A stretch of DNA of 64,000 nt from Bradyrhizobium sp. 170 (GTDB lineage Bacteria > Pseudomonadota > Alphaproteobacteria > Rhizobiales > Xanthobacteraceae). Location: the NCBI RefSeq assembly GCF_023101085.1, contig NZ_CP064703.1, positions 4,402,001-4,466,000 of the forward strand, in the 5' to 3' direction. Below, in pieces: positions 24,797 through 33,763 of the stretch. The translations under genes were made by a program, and so were the position numbers. How positions within the stretch are numbered: the first letter of the stretch is position 1; every line of letters begins with the position of its first letter. Under the pieces are notes generated by a model that made no database searches, was not told where the DNA came from, and saw nothing but the letters and a program-made list of their open reading frames with translations.

Positions 24797-25033
24797 CAGG
24801 ATGCGCAGCTCTGGCCGGGAGTAGGCCGGGATCGGTTGCTGGACTGGCTCGGACTGCTGCTCGGCCACCATCTGCAGTCGCGCCCGCAGGTCGGCGCTGC
24901 ATTGCTTCATCTGGTTGCGCAACTCGCGCCGGCTGAAGGTGGTGAGGGAGGGATCGCCGAGCTGCAGCCAGGCAGCGCGCAGCCACTGCTGCAGGGCGCG
25001 GATATCGGAATCGAGGATCTCAGGCTGGTTCAT
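24788..25033 (-). CDS. Small hypothetical protein
   Basis: This 81-residue soluble, helix-rich protein (MNQPEILDSDIRALQQWLRAAW...RRELRNQMKQCSADLRARLQMVAEQQ) has no signal or known domain. It is convergent with the membrane protein gene. The amphipathic helices suggest a protein-binding role, but nothing more can be said. Confidence 0.65.
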   Translation of the reverse strand: MNQPEILDSDIRALQQWLRAAWLQLGDPSLTTFSRRELRNQMKQCSADLRARLQMVAEQQSEPVQQPIPAYSRPELRILSW

Positions 25034-25137
25034 TCCGCCGGAATCTCAAAACGTGATCGCGCCATGATTAGGCCTGATTCTCCCGCCGACGCCTACTCCA
25101 GAGCAAGACGGACGGCAGGAAAAACCGACGACTTGAG

Positions 25138-25182
25138 AGCAGACGACCTGGAAGCAGACGACCTGGAAGCAGACGGCTCGGA
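25138..25182. repeat. Three tandem 15-base units
   Basis: AGCAGACGACCTGGA is repeated exactly twice (25138-25152, 25153-25167) and once with three changes (25168-25182), in the gap between two small genes. No gene role is evident. Confidence 0.7.
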
Positions 25183-25240
25183 GCCGAGGGAACGCGCGCG
25201 CCACATGATCGTTGCATGAGTGCGTTCTGGAGAGACCTCG

Positions 25241-25636
25241 ATGTCCCGCAATCCGGCGCTTGTTCTCTTCACGGCGCTCGCCCTTATCGTCCCCGCCACG
25301 GCATTCGCGCAATTGACGCCGCCAGCCGGCTCGGCCGGCGCCGGCAATTCGGCGATATCAGGCGTGCCGTTCGGCCCGGCCAATCCCAGCGCGCTCTCCG
25401 ATCCCAGCGGCATCGGCAACGCCTCGCGGGTTCCGCCGCTCAGGCCCAACCCTCCACCGCCGGTCGTCTCCTATGGAACGGTCGATACGCCGGCGCCGCG
25501 CGCACGGCTTGTGACGCCGCCCGGCGCCTCGCAGCGGATCATCAGCGCGCGCCAATCTCACCCGCGCAAACCGCCGGTTCGGCGGCGGGCGCGACCGGAG
25601 GTGAGTTCGTTCACGGGGATCTGCCGGGGGTGTTAG
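25241..25636 (+). CDS. Secreted Pro/Ala-rich low-complexity protein
   Basis: This 131-residue protein has a signal peptide (SRNPALVLFTALALIVPATAFAQ) and a mature part rich in Pro, Gly, Ser and Arg (AGSAGAGNSAISGVPFGPANPS; HPRKPPVRRRARPE) that is probably disordered. The start at 25241 has GGAGAGA upstream. Function unknown. Confidence 0.65.
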   Translation: MSRNPALVLFTALALIVPATAFAQLTPPAGSAGAGNSAISGVPFGPANPSALSDPSGIGNASRVPPLRPNPPPPVVSYGTVDTPAPRARLVTPPGASQRIISARQSHPRKPPVRRRARPEVSSFTGICRGC

Positions 25637-25807
25637 CGATCAACCTGCGCTTCATCCTGCGGGCGCAAGAAACGGACATTTCGAGCTCCAGCCATCGCGA
25701 GGAACAATTTTCTCTTGCCGGACTTATGAGCTGAGCTGTCATGCGTGCTGATCCTGCATGTGCTGACGCCGAGTATCGTGTGACGCAAAACTTGCCCTTG
25801 GGGCGGG

Positions 25808-28150
25808 ATGGCCGGAATGAACATCCAGCGACAGACGGCCAAAACTCTCTCCCCACCAGGCCGGTCCGCCACCCCAGATATCGCCCGAGCGCCTCGCGTA
25901 GAACGGTTGCCTGCGCACGAAGACATGCTGGCTGTCACCTACGACCATGTCGGCGTGGGCATCGCCGAGATCGATCAGGCCGGACGCATGCTGCGCGTCA
26001 ACCAGAAGGTCTGCGAGCTGACGGGACACGAAGCGGCCGACTTGCTCGGCCGCTCCATCTTTGACGAGACCGCGCCACAGGACGTCGCGCAGGATCTTGC
26101 GCAGTTCAGGCGACAGGTCGCCGGCGAAATCGATCGCTACACCATTGAAAAGCGTCTCGCGCGGAAGGACGGCTCATACTTCTGGGCGGAGGTGACGTCC
26201 TCGAGCGTTCGCGATGCGTCGGGAAATTTCCTTTACGCGGTGCGCGTTCAGCATGACATCAGCGCCCGCAAGGAGGCCGAACAGGCGCTGGCACGCCGCA
26301 GCGAAGAGCAGGCGGCACTATTCCGGTTCTCCGAAAGGCTCCAATACGCCACGTCACTTCCAGACGTTTACGACGCCGGCCTGGACGCCATCACCGCCGC
26401 ACTCGCCTGCAAGTCCGCCTCCATTCTGCTGTTTGATGATAGCGACGTGATGCGTTTCGTCGGATGGCGGGGCCTGTCGGACGGGTACCGAAAGGCCGTC
26501 GAAGGCCATTCGCCATGGGACAGGGACGAACGAAATCCGCGTCCGGTCACCTTCGAGGATATCGGCGTTTCAGCTCTTTCGGTTGCGCTCAAGGAAACGA
26601 TTGCGCGAGAACATATCGCAGCGGTCGCTTTCATTCCGATCCTGATCGGCGGCCGGCTCGCCGGAAAATTCATGGCCTATTACGACAGGCCGCATCACTT
26701 CACCGAACCGGAGATCGACGTCGCGCTGACGCTCGCGCGGCAACTCGGCTTCGGCATTGCGAGGCTGAGGGCGGAACAGGCGCGGAGTGCCGCCGAAGAG
26801 CGTGCGCAGCAGCTCGTGTCCATCGTGGAATCCTCCGATGACGCGATTATCAGCAAGGATCTGGACGGGATCATCCAGACCTGGAATTCAGGTGCCGAGC
26901 GGCTGTTCGGCTATAGCGCCGGTGAGGCCATCGGCAAGCACGTGACCATTCTTTTTCCGCCAGGACGCGAAGACGAGGAACCTGGAATCCTCGCGCGCAT
27001 AAGGTCTGGCGAGCGCATCCACCATTATGAAACCGTTCGCCGGCGGAAGGGCGGCAGCCTTTTGGACATTTCGCTGACCGTCTCGCCGATGCGCGACGGC
27101 ACAGGACGCGTCGTCGGCGCGTCAAAGATCGCTCGCGACATCACCGATCGAAAGGAAGTCGAACGCAAGCTCCGGGAGAGCGAGCAGCGTCTCACCGAAT
27201 TGCTCGCAGCGATTCCGGCGGCGATTTACACGACCGACGCGGAGGGGAAAATTACCTACTTCAACGAGGCGGCCGTCGAATTCTCCGGCCGGACGCCAAC
27301 GCTCGGCAGCGACGAATGGTGTGTAACGTGGAAGCTGTTCCTGCCGGACGGCACGCCGCTTCCGCACGACCAGTGCCCGATGGCGGTGGCGCTCAAGGAA
27401 GGACGCGCCGTGCGCGGCGCCGAAGCGGTCGCGGAGCGGCCGGACGGGACGCGGGTTCCCTTCATTCCGTTCCCGACGCCGCTGCGGGACTCTTCCGGCA
27501 GGATCAACGGCGCCATCAACATGCTGGTGGATATCAGCGAGCGGCGGCAGGCGGAAACCCAGCAGCGGCTGCTGCTCGATGAACTCAATCATCGCACCAA
27601 GAACAACATGCAGATGCTGCAGTCGCTGCTGTTCTCCGCGGCAAGAACCGCGCACAGCGATGAGGCGCGGAAGGTCCTGAACGAGGCCAGCGCGCGGATC
27701 GCGGCGATGGCGGCGGCGCAGGGCGTGCTGTACGGCCGCAGCGACGCCAGCCGGTTCGCGGCGGAAGAATTCCTGCCGGCGGTCTGCGAAACCATCCGGC
27801 AATTGCTGCCGCCGGATGCGCGAATTGAATGTGGCGCTGCGCACGGCGTGCTTTCCAACGACGTGGCGCTGCCGCTCGCGCTGATATTGAACGAGCTTCT
27901 GACAAACGCCGTGAAGCACGGCATCAAGGATCATGCGAGGCAAGGCGTTCGGGTCAGCTTGACCGATCACGAGGGACGGTTGGCGCTCTGCGTCGAGGAT
28001 GACGGGAAGGGGTTCGACCTGGAAGAGGTACGCAAGACCTCGTCGGGACTCCAACTCGTACTCGGCCTCGCGCGCCAGCTGCACGGAACGCTTTGCGTCA
28101 CGAAAAATCCCTCGCGGGCGTGCCTCGATTTCCCGGCCGCGAAAATCTAG
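25808..28150 (+). CDS. Soluble PAS-GAF-PAS-PAS sensor histidine kinase (HisKA_2/HWE type)
   Basis: This 780-residue kinase has no transmembrane segment, so it senses an internal signal. Domains in order are PAS (~40-160), GAF (~170-325), PAS (~335-455), PAS (~460-585), then the phosphoacceptor region with His595 in LLDELNHRTKNNMQ, and a HATPase with N-box ILNELLTNAVKHG and G-box VEDDGKGFD. The H-box type is that of the HisKA_2/HWE group, common in rhizobia. A single-domain response regulator starts 98 bases downstream and is its likely partner. Confidence 0.92.
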   Translation: MAGMNIQRQTAKTLSPPGRSATPDIARAPRVERLPAHEDMLAVTYDHVGVGIAEIDQAGRMLRVNQKVCELTGHEAADLLGRSIFDETAPQDVAQDLAQFRRQVAGEIDRYTIEKRLARKDGSYFWAEVTSSSVRDASGNFLYAVRVQHDISARKEAEQALARRSEEQAALFRFSERLQYATSLPDVYDAGLDAITAALACKSASILLFDDSDVMRFVGWRGLSDGYRKAVEGHSPWDRDERNPRPVTFEDIGVSALSVALKETIAREHIAAVAFIPILIGGRLAGKFMAYYDRPHHFTEPEIDVALTLARQLGFGIARLRAEQARSAAEERAQQLVSIVESSDDAIISKDLDGIIQTWNSGAERLFGYSAGEAIGKHVTILFPPGREDEEPGILARIRSGERIHHYETVRRRKGGSLLDISLTVSPMRDGTGRVVGASKIARDITDRKEVERKLRESEQRLTELLAAIPAAIYTTDAEGKITYFNEAAVEFSGRTPTLGSDEWCVTWKLFLPDGTPLPHDQCPMAVALKEGRAVRGAEAVAERPDGTRVPFIPFPTPLRDSSGRINGAINMLVDISERRQAETQQRLLLDELNHRTKNNMQMLQSLLFSAARTAHSDEARKVLNEASARIAAMAAAQGVLYGRSDASRFAAEEFLPAVCETIRQLLPPDARIECGAAHGVLSNDVALPLALILNELLTNAVKHGIKDHARQGVRVSLTDHEGRLALCVEDDGKGFDLEEVRKTSSGLQLVLGLARQLHGTLCVTKNPSRACLDFPAAKI

Positions 28151-28248
28151 ATCGGCGATCGATGACGCCTCAGCACAGCGCACGGCATCTTGCGTCGCCG
28201 TCCGAGCCGGACCGGAACCCGCGGCTGCCTGCTGAAGAGGCCCGACGG

Positions 28249-28641
28249 ATGAAAGACAAGCAGGGCCCGCCGCGCGTTCTCGTCGTCGAGGATGATTTTC
28301 TGATCGCCATGCAAACCGAGGTTGCGCTGACGACAGCCGGTTTTGAGGTTGTCGGCCCGGCCACCACCGCGGAGGAGGCCGTCGCGCTGGCCGGCGAGGC
28401 GCAGCCGGCGCTCGCCGTGATGGACATTCGTCTCGCCAGCACCCGCGACGGCATCGATGCCGCACGGCAATTGTATCAGGACTTCGCCATTCGCTGCATC
28501 TTTGCGACCGCGCATGACGATGCGCACACGCGCGGGCGCGCCGAGCCCTATGCCCCGCTCGGATGGCTGCCGAAGCCGTACAGTATGGCTTCGCTCGTCG
28601 CGGTGGTTGCCGAAGCTGCCGCGGAGCTACGCCGGCCGTAG
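28249..28641 (+). CDS. Single-domain response regulator
   Basis: This 130-residue receiver domain has the acidic pair in VLVVEDDFLIAMQTE, the phospho-acceptor Asp59 in LAVMDIRLA, a Thr in IFATAHDD and the conserved Lys in GWLPKPYS. There is no output domain. The start at 28249 has GAAGAGG upstream; an in-frame ATG at 28162 without a ribosome site is less likely. It probably receives phosphate from the kinase just upstream and passes it on or acts by protein binding. Confidence 0.88.
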   Translation: MKDKQGPPRVLVVEDDFLIAMQTEVALTTAGFEVVGPATTAEEAVALAGEAQPALAVMDIRLASTRDGIDAARQLYQDFAIRCIFATAHDDAHTRGRAEPYAPLGWLPKPYSMASLVAVVAEAAAELRRP

Positions 28642-28760
28642 CGGCCCCCGGCACGCGCACATTGGGTCCGTGCTACCCAAGATTCGGACGCAAGGTTCGG
28701 ACATCCCGTTGCAGGTGCTTCCGCTACCTGTTCTCGATCCGCTTCAGGCGACCGGAAGGC

Positions 28761-29156
28761 TCAGTCCTGATAGTAGTACCGGCCCTGCGGCGGGCGCCGG
28801 TAGTACCGGTCGCCGTAATACTGCTGACGCCCCTGCTGATACTGCGGCGGGACCGTTCCGGTTGGGTAGCATTGACCGTCCCGGCTATCGACGTCCGTTC
28901 CATGCCCACACTGCACGGGGTAGCGGCCGCCGCGATAGTAACGCGGATATTGCCGTGCGGCCTGCTCCCGCGGCGGCAGATAGCCGGTCGGATAGCACAG
29001 GCCATCCCGCGCGCTCATATCCCAGCCATGGTCGCATGGCGGCGGATAGGCGGGTACACGGTATTGCACGGCTTGAGGCAAGACGGGTGCAACAGCGTTG
29101 TCAGGCGTCATGCTCAACTGAACGGCCAGTGCTGCGGCGGCAATGCTGACGATCAT
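28761..29156 (-). CDS. Secreted protein with two Cys-His-Gly repeat units
   Basis: This 131-residue protein has a short signal-like N-terminus (MIVSIAAAALAVQL) and two copies of a ~25-residue unit: CDHGWDMSARDGLCYPTG and CGHGTDVDSRDGQCYPTG, each followed by PP.YQ/PPREQ. The C-terminus is Tyr/Arg-rich (YYGDRYYRRPPQGRYYYQD). A paralogue lies 215 bases away on the same strand. GGAGAAGGACC precedes the start. I recognise no named family; the Cys pair with His and Asp hints at metal or disulfide structure. Confidence 0.7.
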   Translation of the reverse strand: MIVSIAAAALAVQLSMTPDNAVAPVLPQAVQYRVPAYPPPCDHGWDMSARDGLCYPTGYLPPREQAARQYPRYYRGGRYPVQCGHGTDVDSRDGQCYPTGTVPPQYQQGRQQYYGDRYYRRPPQGRYYYQD

Positions 29157-29371
29157 GGTCCTTCTCCGATCAAACCAGAAGCTGCCGGCGTTTCCACGAC
29201 GCGCTGACCGGTCGCCCGATCACGGTCGAGGGCTGCTGCTGCGTCCATACAAATATAAAAACACGCCCTGAATATCCGATGAACGCATTTCAGATATCGG
29301 AAGTCAAATCCCTGCAACGGCCGCCACGGGATATCAGCGGCGCGGACGAACAGAAGTTCAGCGTCGCCGCG

Positions 29372-29764
29372 CTATCGCATTTCATAGTAGCCGTTTCGTC
29401 GATAGTGATAGCCCGGGCGGCCTTCCTGATACTGCCGTGGCACCGTGCCCGTCGGGTAGCAGAGCCCATCGCGAATATCGCGGTCGGCGCCATGACCGCA
29501 TGGTACCGGCCGCCGGCCGCCGCCGTATTCCAGCGGATAATACCGGCCCGATTGAAACCGCGGCGGCACCATCCCGTTCGGGTAGCACTTGCCGTCCCGC
29601 TCATCGAGATCGTAGCCGTGGCCGCACGGCGGCGGATGGCCGTGACGGCGATACCGGATTTCCTGCGCTAAAATTTCCTGGCCCAGGGGGATGCTTTCGT
29701 TCAGCGCGTGGGCAGGTACTCCCAATTGTAGCGCGAGGGCTACGCCGGCAATGCTGGCAAACAT
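29372..29764 (-). CDS. Secreted protein with two Cys-His-Gly repeat units (paralogue)
   Basis: This 130-residue paralogue of the 28761-29156 protein has a signal peptide (MFASIAGVALALQLGVPAHA) and two units, CGHGYDLDERDGKCYPNG and CGHGADRDIRDGLCYPTG. The start at 29764 has GGAGGACCC upstream. The shared plan is [CxHGxD]-x3-[RDGxCYP]-[T/N]-G. The two genes are probably a tandem duplication. Function unknown. Confidence 0.7.
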   Translation of the reverse strand: MFASIAGVALALQLGVPAHALNESIPLGQEILAQEIRYRRHGHPPPCGHGYDLDERDGKCYPNGMVPPRFQSGRYYPLEYGGGRRPVPCGHGADRDIRDGLCYPTGTVPRQYQEGRPGYHYRRNGYYEMR

Positions 29765-30027
29765 CTTTGGGTCCTCCGGTGAACACTGAATCTCCACTGC
29801 GGCCGATCTTCGCTTCGGAAATGGCTACGGCGGATTGTACGCTTCCATATCGATGCTGTGTGCGCCGTCGGGAAGGCCGGCTTGCGAAATCAGGACGTCC
29901 TTCAAGCGCGCATTCTTGCGGCAGCCGGCATGCCCACACGGTCATAGACCATCGCGCAATGGTGGCTGAACGGGCAATTCACCGCCCATTCAGCGTAGCT
30001 GAGGTCTGCCGTTCACCGGGCGTGAAA

Positions 30028-30051
30028 ACAAAAGGCCGCCCGGAGGCGGCC
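30028..30051 (-). terminator. Intrinsic terminator after the PEP-CTERM gene
   Basis: GGCCGCC (30034-30040) and GGCGGCC (30045-30051) form a 7-bp stem with a 4-base loop. On the minus strand it is followed by TTTTGTTTT, so it terminates leftward transcription of the PEP-CTERM gene. Confidence 0.8.
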
Positions 30052-30067
30052 TGTCATTGTAATGCCT

Positions 30068-30115
30068 GTTGAGGATCAGGCTTGTTGAGGATCAGCCCGT
30101 CGAAGATCAGGCTTG
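30068..30115. repeat. Three tandem ~16-base units at the 3' end of the PEP-CTERM gene
   Basis: TTGAGGATCAGGCTTG, TTGAGGATCAGCCCG and TCGAAGATCAGGCTTG are in tandem. The last unit contains the stop codon of the PEP-CTERM gene, so the repeat arose by duplication of the gene's end. Confidence 0.7.
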
Positions 30116-30715
30116 GCGAAGCGCGGCCGCCTGGTTGCGGCGGCGATAGGCCAGAAAGCCGACGCCGGCGAACCCCAGGATCATCATGGCCCAGGTGGAG
30201 GGCTCAGGAACGGCAGAGATATTGGCCGTCACGAACTGCGTGTTGTCGCTGAAATTGGAATCCCAATAGTACAGCTTGAGCTCGCCAGTCGCATTCGCCG
30301 GGCCTGAGAACGAAGTGCCGATTTCAAAGAAGACGCCAGCGCCAATTTTGCCGACCAACGTGCCAAAGGGGAGGCTGAGGCCAGCCTGATTATGTAGTCC
30401 GAAATCTATACCAATGAGAGTGCCGGGAGCTTGGCCACTGTCGTCGCCGAGCACTGCAAATCGCGGCCCCGTCAGCCCGTCCGCGTTCGACCATCGCGGC
30501 AAGGCGCCAGCGTTCCAAAGATCGTTAGGGTCGACCGTAACTGTAAAATTCTGGCCCGCGTTCAAAAAGACGCCGGTTGAGCCGCCGATGCCGCCCGAAC
30601 TGCTGTTCGTAAATGCATTGACGACGACGGCTTGGGCGGAGGTGGCGGAAACGCCGGCAAGCCCCGCAACGATAGCGCACGCAAACAAAGCTCGCTTGAA
30701 TTTGAGAATAATCAT
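30107..30715 (-). CDS. PEP-CTERM sorting-domain exported protein
   Basis: This 202-residue protein has a signal peptide (~1-29, ending SAQA) and a beta-rich mature part. The C-terminal sorting signal is [19 protein letters not shown] followed by LAYRRRN, typical of PEP-CTERM proteins handled by an exosortase. The exosortase gene is not in the window. Such proteins are often linked to exopolysaccharide or biofilm. Confidence 0.88.
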   Translation of the reverse strand: MIILKFKRALFACAIVAGLAGVSATSAQAVVVNAFTNSSSGGIGGSTGVFLNAGQNFTVTVDPNDLWNAGALPRWSNADGLTGPRFAVLGDDSGQAPGTLIGIDFGLHNQAGLSLPFGTLVGKIGAGVFFEIGTSFSGPANATGELKLYYWDSNFSDNTQFVTANISAVPEPSTWAMMILGFAGVGFLAYRRRNQAAALRQA

Positions 30716-31351
30716 GCCACCACCTAATTTAATTATTTAAATCGTGACCTCGTGGACGGAATCGGGCGAGGCCGGTTGCATTCATTGCATTTAATTAATA
30801 ATGCGTCAACGGCTCGATCTGGCCGCCCCCAACGACGGGCGTGCTGCGGCCCGATGGCAGGCGACCGCGTCATGGCAGGGTGCGGCTCGAGCCCGGGTCG
30901 TGAGCGCGCGAATAGCCGGTGATCTCGGGCCACCGTTTTTTCATGCCGACGGCAATCTGTTGGGCCAGGCGGTCTTCACACTGGAATGGCTTCAATGACG
31001 CGCGACGTTGCGCCCTCAACCGGGCGCGGTGACGTCGGAGATACCTTTTGGATCGCGTATGCATGAGAGGCATCGCTCCAAGATTTGAAGCCACCGCCGA
31101 GACGACCCACCGGAACGGCGATGGTCTCCTGATCGGGGCTTACGACGATCGTGTCTGGCGGATTATTTTCTTACCCGCAAACGTCCCGGCGTTTAATTAA
31201 GCTAATAGAGCCATTTAATCCGCCCCATAGTTTCAGGCAAGAGAACCGGGGTCAATCGGCATAATTACGGTTAAATTGTTCGGGCGGGGCGCTGGAAGGG
31301 AACTTTCCGCTTTTCCCGATTTAGGCCCCGGGAGCAGGGAGAGCGATAAAC
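30716..31351. other. Intergenic stretch without a confident gene
   Basis: Several short open frames exist, including a minus-strand frame at 30870-31094, but none has a ribosome site plus recognisable protein character. AT-rich patches (30720-30800, 31190-31240, with TTTAATTAA) may hold promoters. No hairpin of note was seen. Confidence 0.4.
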
Positions 31352-31585
31352 ATGGCCAGGCGCTGGAGTGCCGAGGATATCAGGGACCTCAAGACTCTCG
31401 CTCAAGAGTATTCAGTTCAAGCGATTGCCGAAAAGATGGATCGAACCGTGGGTGGGGTGGCCTTCAAGGCTCACCAACTAGGACTACCGCCAAAAGCGCG
31501 CTCGCGGGCCACCGATCCGGAGTCCACGGATTTCAATTGGACAGGGACCGACAGCAGGCCGCCCGCGTCTGACAAATGCCGCTGA
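31352..31585 (+). CDS. Small Myb/SANT-like or GcrA-like DNA-binding protein
   Basis: This 77-residue protein begins MARRWSAEDIRDLKTLAQE and continues YSVQAIAEKMDRTVGGVAFKAHQLGL, a helix-turn-helix pattern of the type in GcrA N-termini and SANT-like small proteins (W-S-x-E-D...IA...R...G...KA..LGL). The start has GGGAGAGCG upstream. The tail is polar and disordered. A regulatory role is likely but unproven. Confidence 0.7.
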   Translation: MARRWSAEDIRDLKTLAQEYSVQAIAEKMDRTVGGVAFKAHQLGLPPKARSRATDPESTDFNWTGTDSRPPASDKCR

Positions 31586-31643
31586 GCAGCGCCTGCGGCC
31601 CTCGAGGCAAAGGTTTGGTTCTGATGCGGTCTCCGCTGCGAGC

Positions 31644-31730
31644 CTAACCGGCGCGGTAGGCATCCAGCGCATGGGCGGCGAAGATGCCCACGCTGACCAG
31701 GGCGAGGATAGCTGCTGAAAGCTCAATCAT
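31644..31730 (-). CDS. 28-residue hydrophobic peptide
   Basis: The frame ATG 31730 to TAG 31644 encodes a single membrane helix: MIELSAAILALVSVGIFAAH followed by ALDAYRAG. GGGAGG lies 8-13 bases upstream. The start codon overlaps the stop of another tiny ORF (ATGA), which suggests translational coupling. From memory very similar mini-proteins recur in Bradyrhizobium genomes; function unknown. Confidence 0.6.
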   Translation of the reverse strand: MIELSAAILALVSVGIFAAHALDAYRAG

Positions 31731-31810
31731 TGGCTGGCCTCCCGCTCATGGATTGTGGCGAGGAATTTGCTGCGTGACTGGTTCCAAATGAGATCGAAGA
31801 AGAATTGCAT
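31727..31810 (-). CDS. 27-residue peptide coupled to the next ORF
   Basis: The frame ATG 31810 to TGA 31727 encodes MQFFFDLIWNQSRSKFLATI followed by HEREASQ, an amphipathic peptide with an aromatic N-terminus. AGGGAC precedes the start. Its TGA overlaps the ATG of the 28-residue hydrophobic peptide. It may be a real small protein or a short upstream ORF that sets translation of the next. Confidence 0.45.
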   Translation of the reverse strand: MQFFFDLIWNQSRSKFLATIHEREASQ

Positions 31811-31975
31811 GTCGGCGTCCCTGTTTTGTTATCAACCAGGTACGCAGCCCTTTGTTTCAGGATGTTTTCGTCGGCCCCGGAAAATGGTTTCGTCCGGACG
31901 TTGGCGGCAACTGAATGATGACAATTTCGCGGCCGGCGTGCATGCTTTTTGTGACACCAGCGGAGTGATTCGATC

Positions 31976-32080
31976 ATGCTGGAAGCAATCGTATTGTTGC
32001 TGGGCGTGAGCACGTGCGCCCTGATCCTCATTGCCTTCTGGGGCCTCGACCTGCGCGGGATGCGCCGTCGCAGAGGGTAG
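31976..32080 (+). CDS. 34-residue single-helix membrane peptide
   Basis: ATG 31976 to TAG 32080 encodes MLEAIVLLLGVSTCALILIA then FWGLDLRGMRRRRG: one membrane helix and an Arg-rich cytoplasmic tail (positive-inside). GGAG lies about 12 bases upstream. Function unknown. Confidence 0.55.
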   Translation: MLEAIVLLLGVSTCALILIAFWGLDLRGMRRRRG

Positions 32081-32635
32081 GGTGGTTCGGTTCAATGCGG
32101 ATCGTTGCCGTGAAAGGCACCGAGGCGAGGTTGTCATGCGCGCCTGAGGTACAACCCGTTGCCTATGTCTCCGGGCTGGGCACTTCTTCGCACGGCAAAT
32201 CACGATCAAGGATCACATTCTCGAAACGATCATCAATCGCTCACAGGACGTGGGAGCGAGCTGCAAGCGCCCGCATTCCCGGCGGCGCGACGGGTGCTTG
32301 CGGAGCCCGCGCTAACAAGCGACGGCCTGCTGTGCTGATGAAAATCCACGTTGCCGGCTTCGGGTCTGATTTCGCTCGCGGTACTTTCACGATGCCATCA
32401 GCGTTGGTGCCTGGATATTTTCCGCTCGGGATGTGGGCCATTCGCTCGGCACTTCCTGGATGTCCCTGAAAATCCGTGGCGAAAATGCCACAAGTTGCCG
32501 GGCAATTGCACGTTCTGCGCGATGGGTTGTTCGAATACCCCCATCTGTCGCAGCGCGGCTACAGCCAACTTTCCCCTTTTCTTCTAAACCGGGCGCATCG
32601 GTTCGTTTTTTTCTTATTTGCAAAGGGGCGATGCC
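32081..32635. other. Intergenic stretch without a confident gene
   Basis: Open frames on both strands (for example minus 32241-32441) lack ribosome sites or recognisable features. The last ~60 bases before the outer-membrane gene are T-rich and probably hold its promoter. Confidence 0.4.
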
Positions 32636-33418
32636 ATGAAAAAGATTGTTCTAGCTTCCGTCTGCGCCGTGGGTTTTTTCGGCTCCGCCGTCGCGGCCGA
32701 TTTGCGCCCGGCCGTGAAGGCTCCTCCCATCGCCCGGCCGGCCTGCGCCCAGTTCGGCGGCTGGTATGTCGGCGCCAATGTGGGCTACGGCTATCTTCAA
32801 CATAATTTCCATGACCGCGACTTTTTGGCCGGGAGCGTCGATACCGGACTTCCCAGAAGCACGCAGGATTCGAACAGTGGCGTGAACGGCGGCGTTCAGG
32901 CCGGCTATAACTACCAGACCGGCTGCACCCTGTTTGGTGTTGAAGCCGACTGGAGCTGGTCCGACACCAACGCTTCGTCCTTCAACGGGGACGGCGATGG
33001 GCCTATTGGCGCTGTTGGCGTCGATACATCGTCGGTCTCCAGCCGCATGCGCTGGTTCGGCACGGTGCGCGCCCGGTCCGGCGTGATCGTCGACAACGTC
33101 CTGATCTACGCCACGGGCGGCTTTGCCTACGCCAATTTCGCTCGTTCGTACACGATCTTCGAGGACGCTCCGGCGACGACCTCAACCTTTTCCTGGAACA
33201 ACACCCGGTGGGGGTGGACCGCCGGTGTGGGTACCGAATGGGCGTTCGCGCCAAACTGGAGCCTGAAGAGCGAAGTGCTGTACATGCGCTTTGAGAAGGA
33301 CACCGCCACCGCGATCGGCCTTGGCGCCCCCGGCGCCGGCATCGCTGGTGCAGCTTACCGGCTGGAGTCCCAGAATGAGGCCTGGATCAGCCGCATCGGT
33401 GTGAACTATCGCTTCTGA
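32636..33418 (+). CDS. Outer-membrane beta-barrel protein (Omp25/RopB-like)
   Basis: This 260-residue protein has a signal peptide (MKKIVLASVCAVGFFGSAVA) and a mature start ADLRPAVKAPP, typical of rhizobial Omp25/31-like porins. Barrel strands include GGWYVGANVGYGY, GVNGGVQAGYNYQTG, FGVEADWSWSD, GWTAGVGTEWAFAPNWSLKSEVLYM and the C-terminal ISRIGVNYRF ending in Phe. The start at 32636 follows AAAGGGGCG. A strong terminator follows. Confidence 0.93.
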   Translation: MKKIVLASVCAVGFFGSAVAADLRPAVKAPPIARPACAQFGGWYVGANVGYGYLQHNFHDRDFLAGSVDTGLPRSTQDSNSGVNGGVQAGYNYQTGCTLFGVEADWSWSDTNASSFNGDGDGPIGAVGVDTSSVSSRMRWFGTVRARSGVIVDNVLIYATGGFAYANFARSYTIFEDAPATTSTFSWNNTRWGWTAGVGTEWAFAPNWSLKSEVLYMRFEKDTATAIGLGAPGAGIAGAAYRLESQNEAWISRIGVNYRF

Positions 33419-33436
33419 GCGACAGCTCCACGACAC

Positions 33437-33465
33437 AAAAAGCCCCGGTTCGCCGGGGCTTTTTT
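33437..33465 (+). terminator. Strong intrinsic terminator after the outer-membrane gene
   Basis: AAAAAGCCCCGG, TTCG tetraloop, CCGGGGCTTTTTT: a perfect stem with an ultra-stable loop and a T-run. The flanking A-run makes it bidirectional. Confidence 0.95.
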
Positions 33466-33763
33466 ATTAGGTGGCGCCGCGTGGAGTCGCGGCGACACAT
33501 CGGGAAATCGGCAATTCGCCAGGAACGTTTCACGGTCACTTGCTCGGCGTCGCCGGCCGCGGGCGACATATGGAAGCCGTCGTGACGCCTCAGTACTTGC
33601 CCCGGCCCTGAGGCCCTTCGTGAGAGGCGATGACGCACATCGTTATCGCCGGTGCTCCGCTCGCGTCAGATCGCCCACTCACAGTAAACCAACACTTAAC
33701 TATAAATCGGTACCATCTGCTGCGTCCGGGTGGTGACCATCCGGCTAAGCGGGAGCGAATACC

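Noticed and set aside
25138..25182. Tandem units considered as a CRISPR-like array
   Set aside because: Units abut with no spacers and there are only three; it is a simple tandem repeat.
27122..28660. A 512-codon open frame on the minus strand
   Set aside because: Antisense to the histidine kinase and response regulator; Arg/Pro/Ala-rich composition typical of shadow frames.
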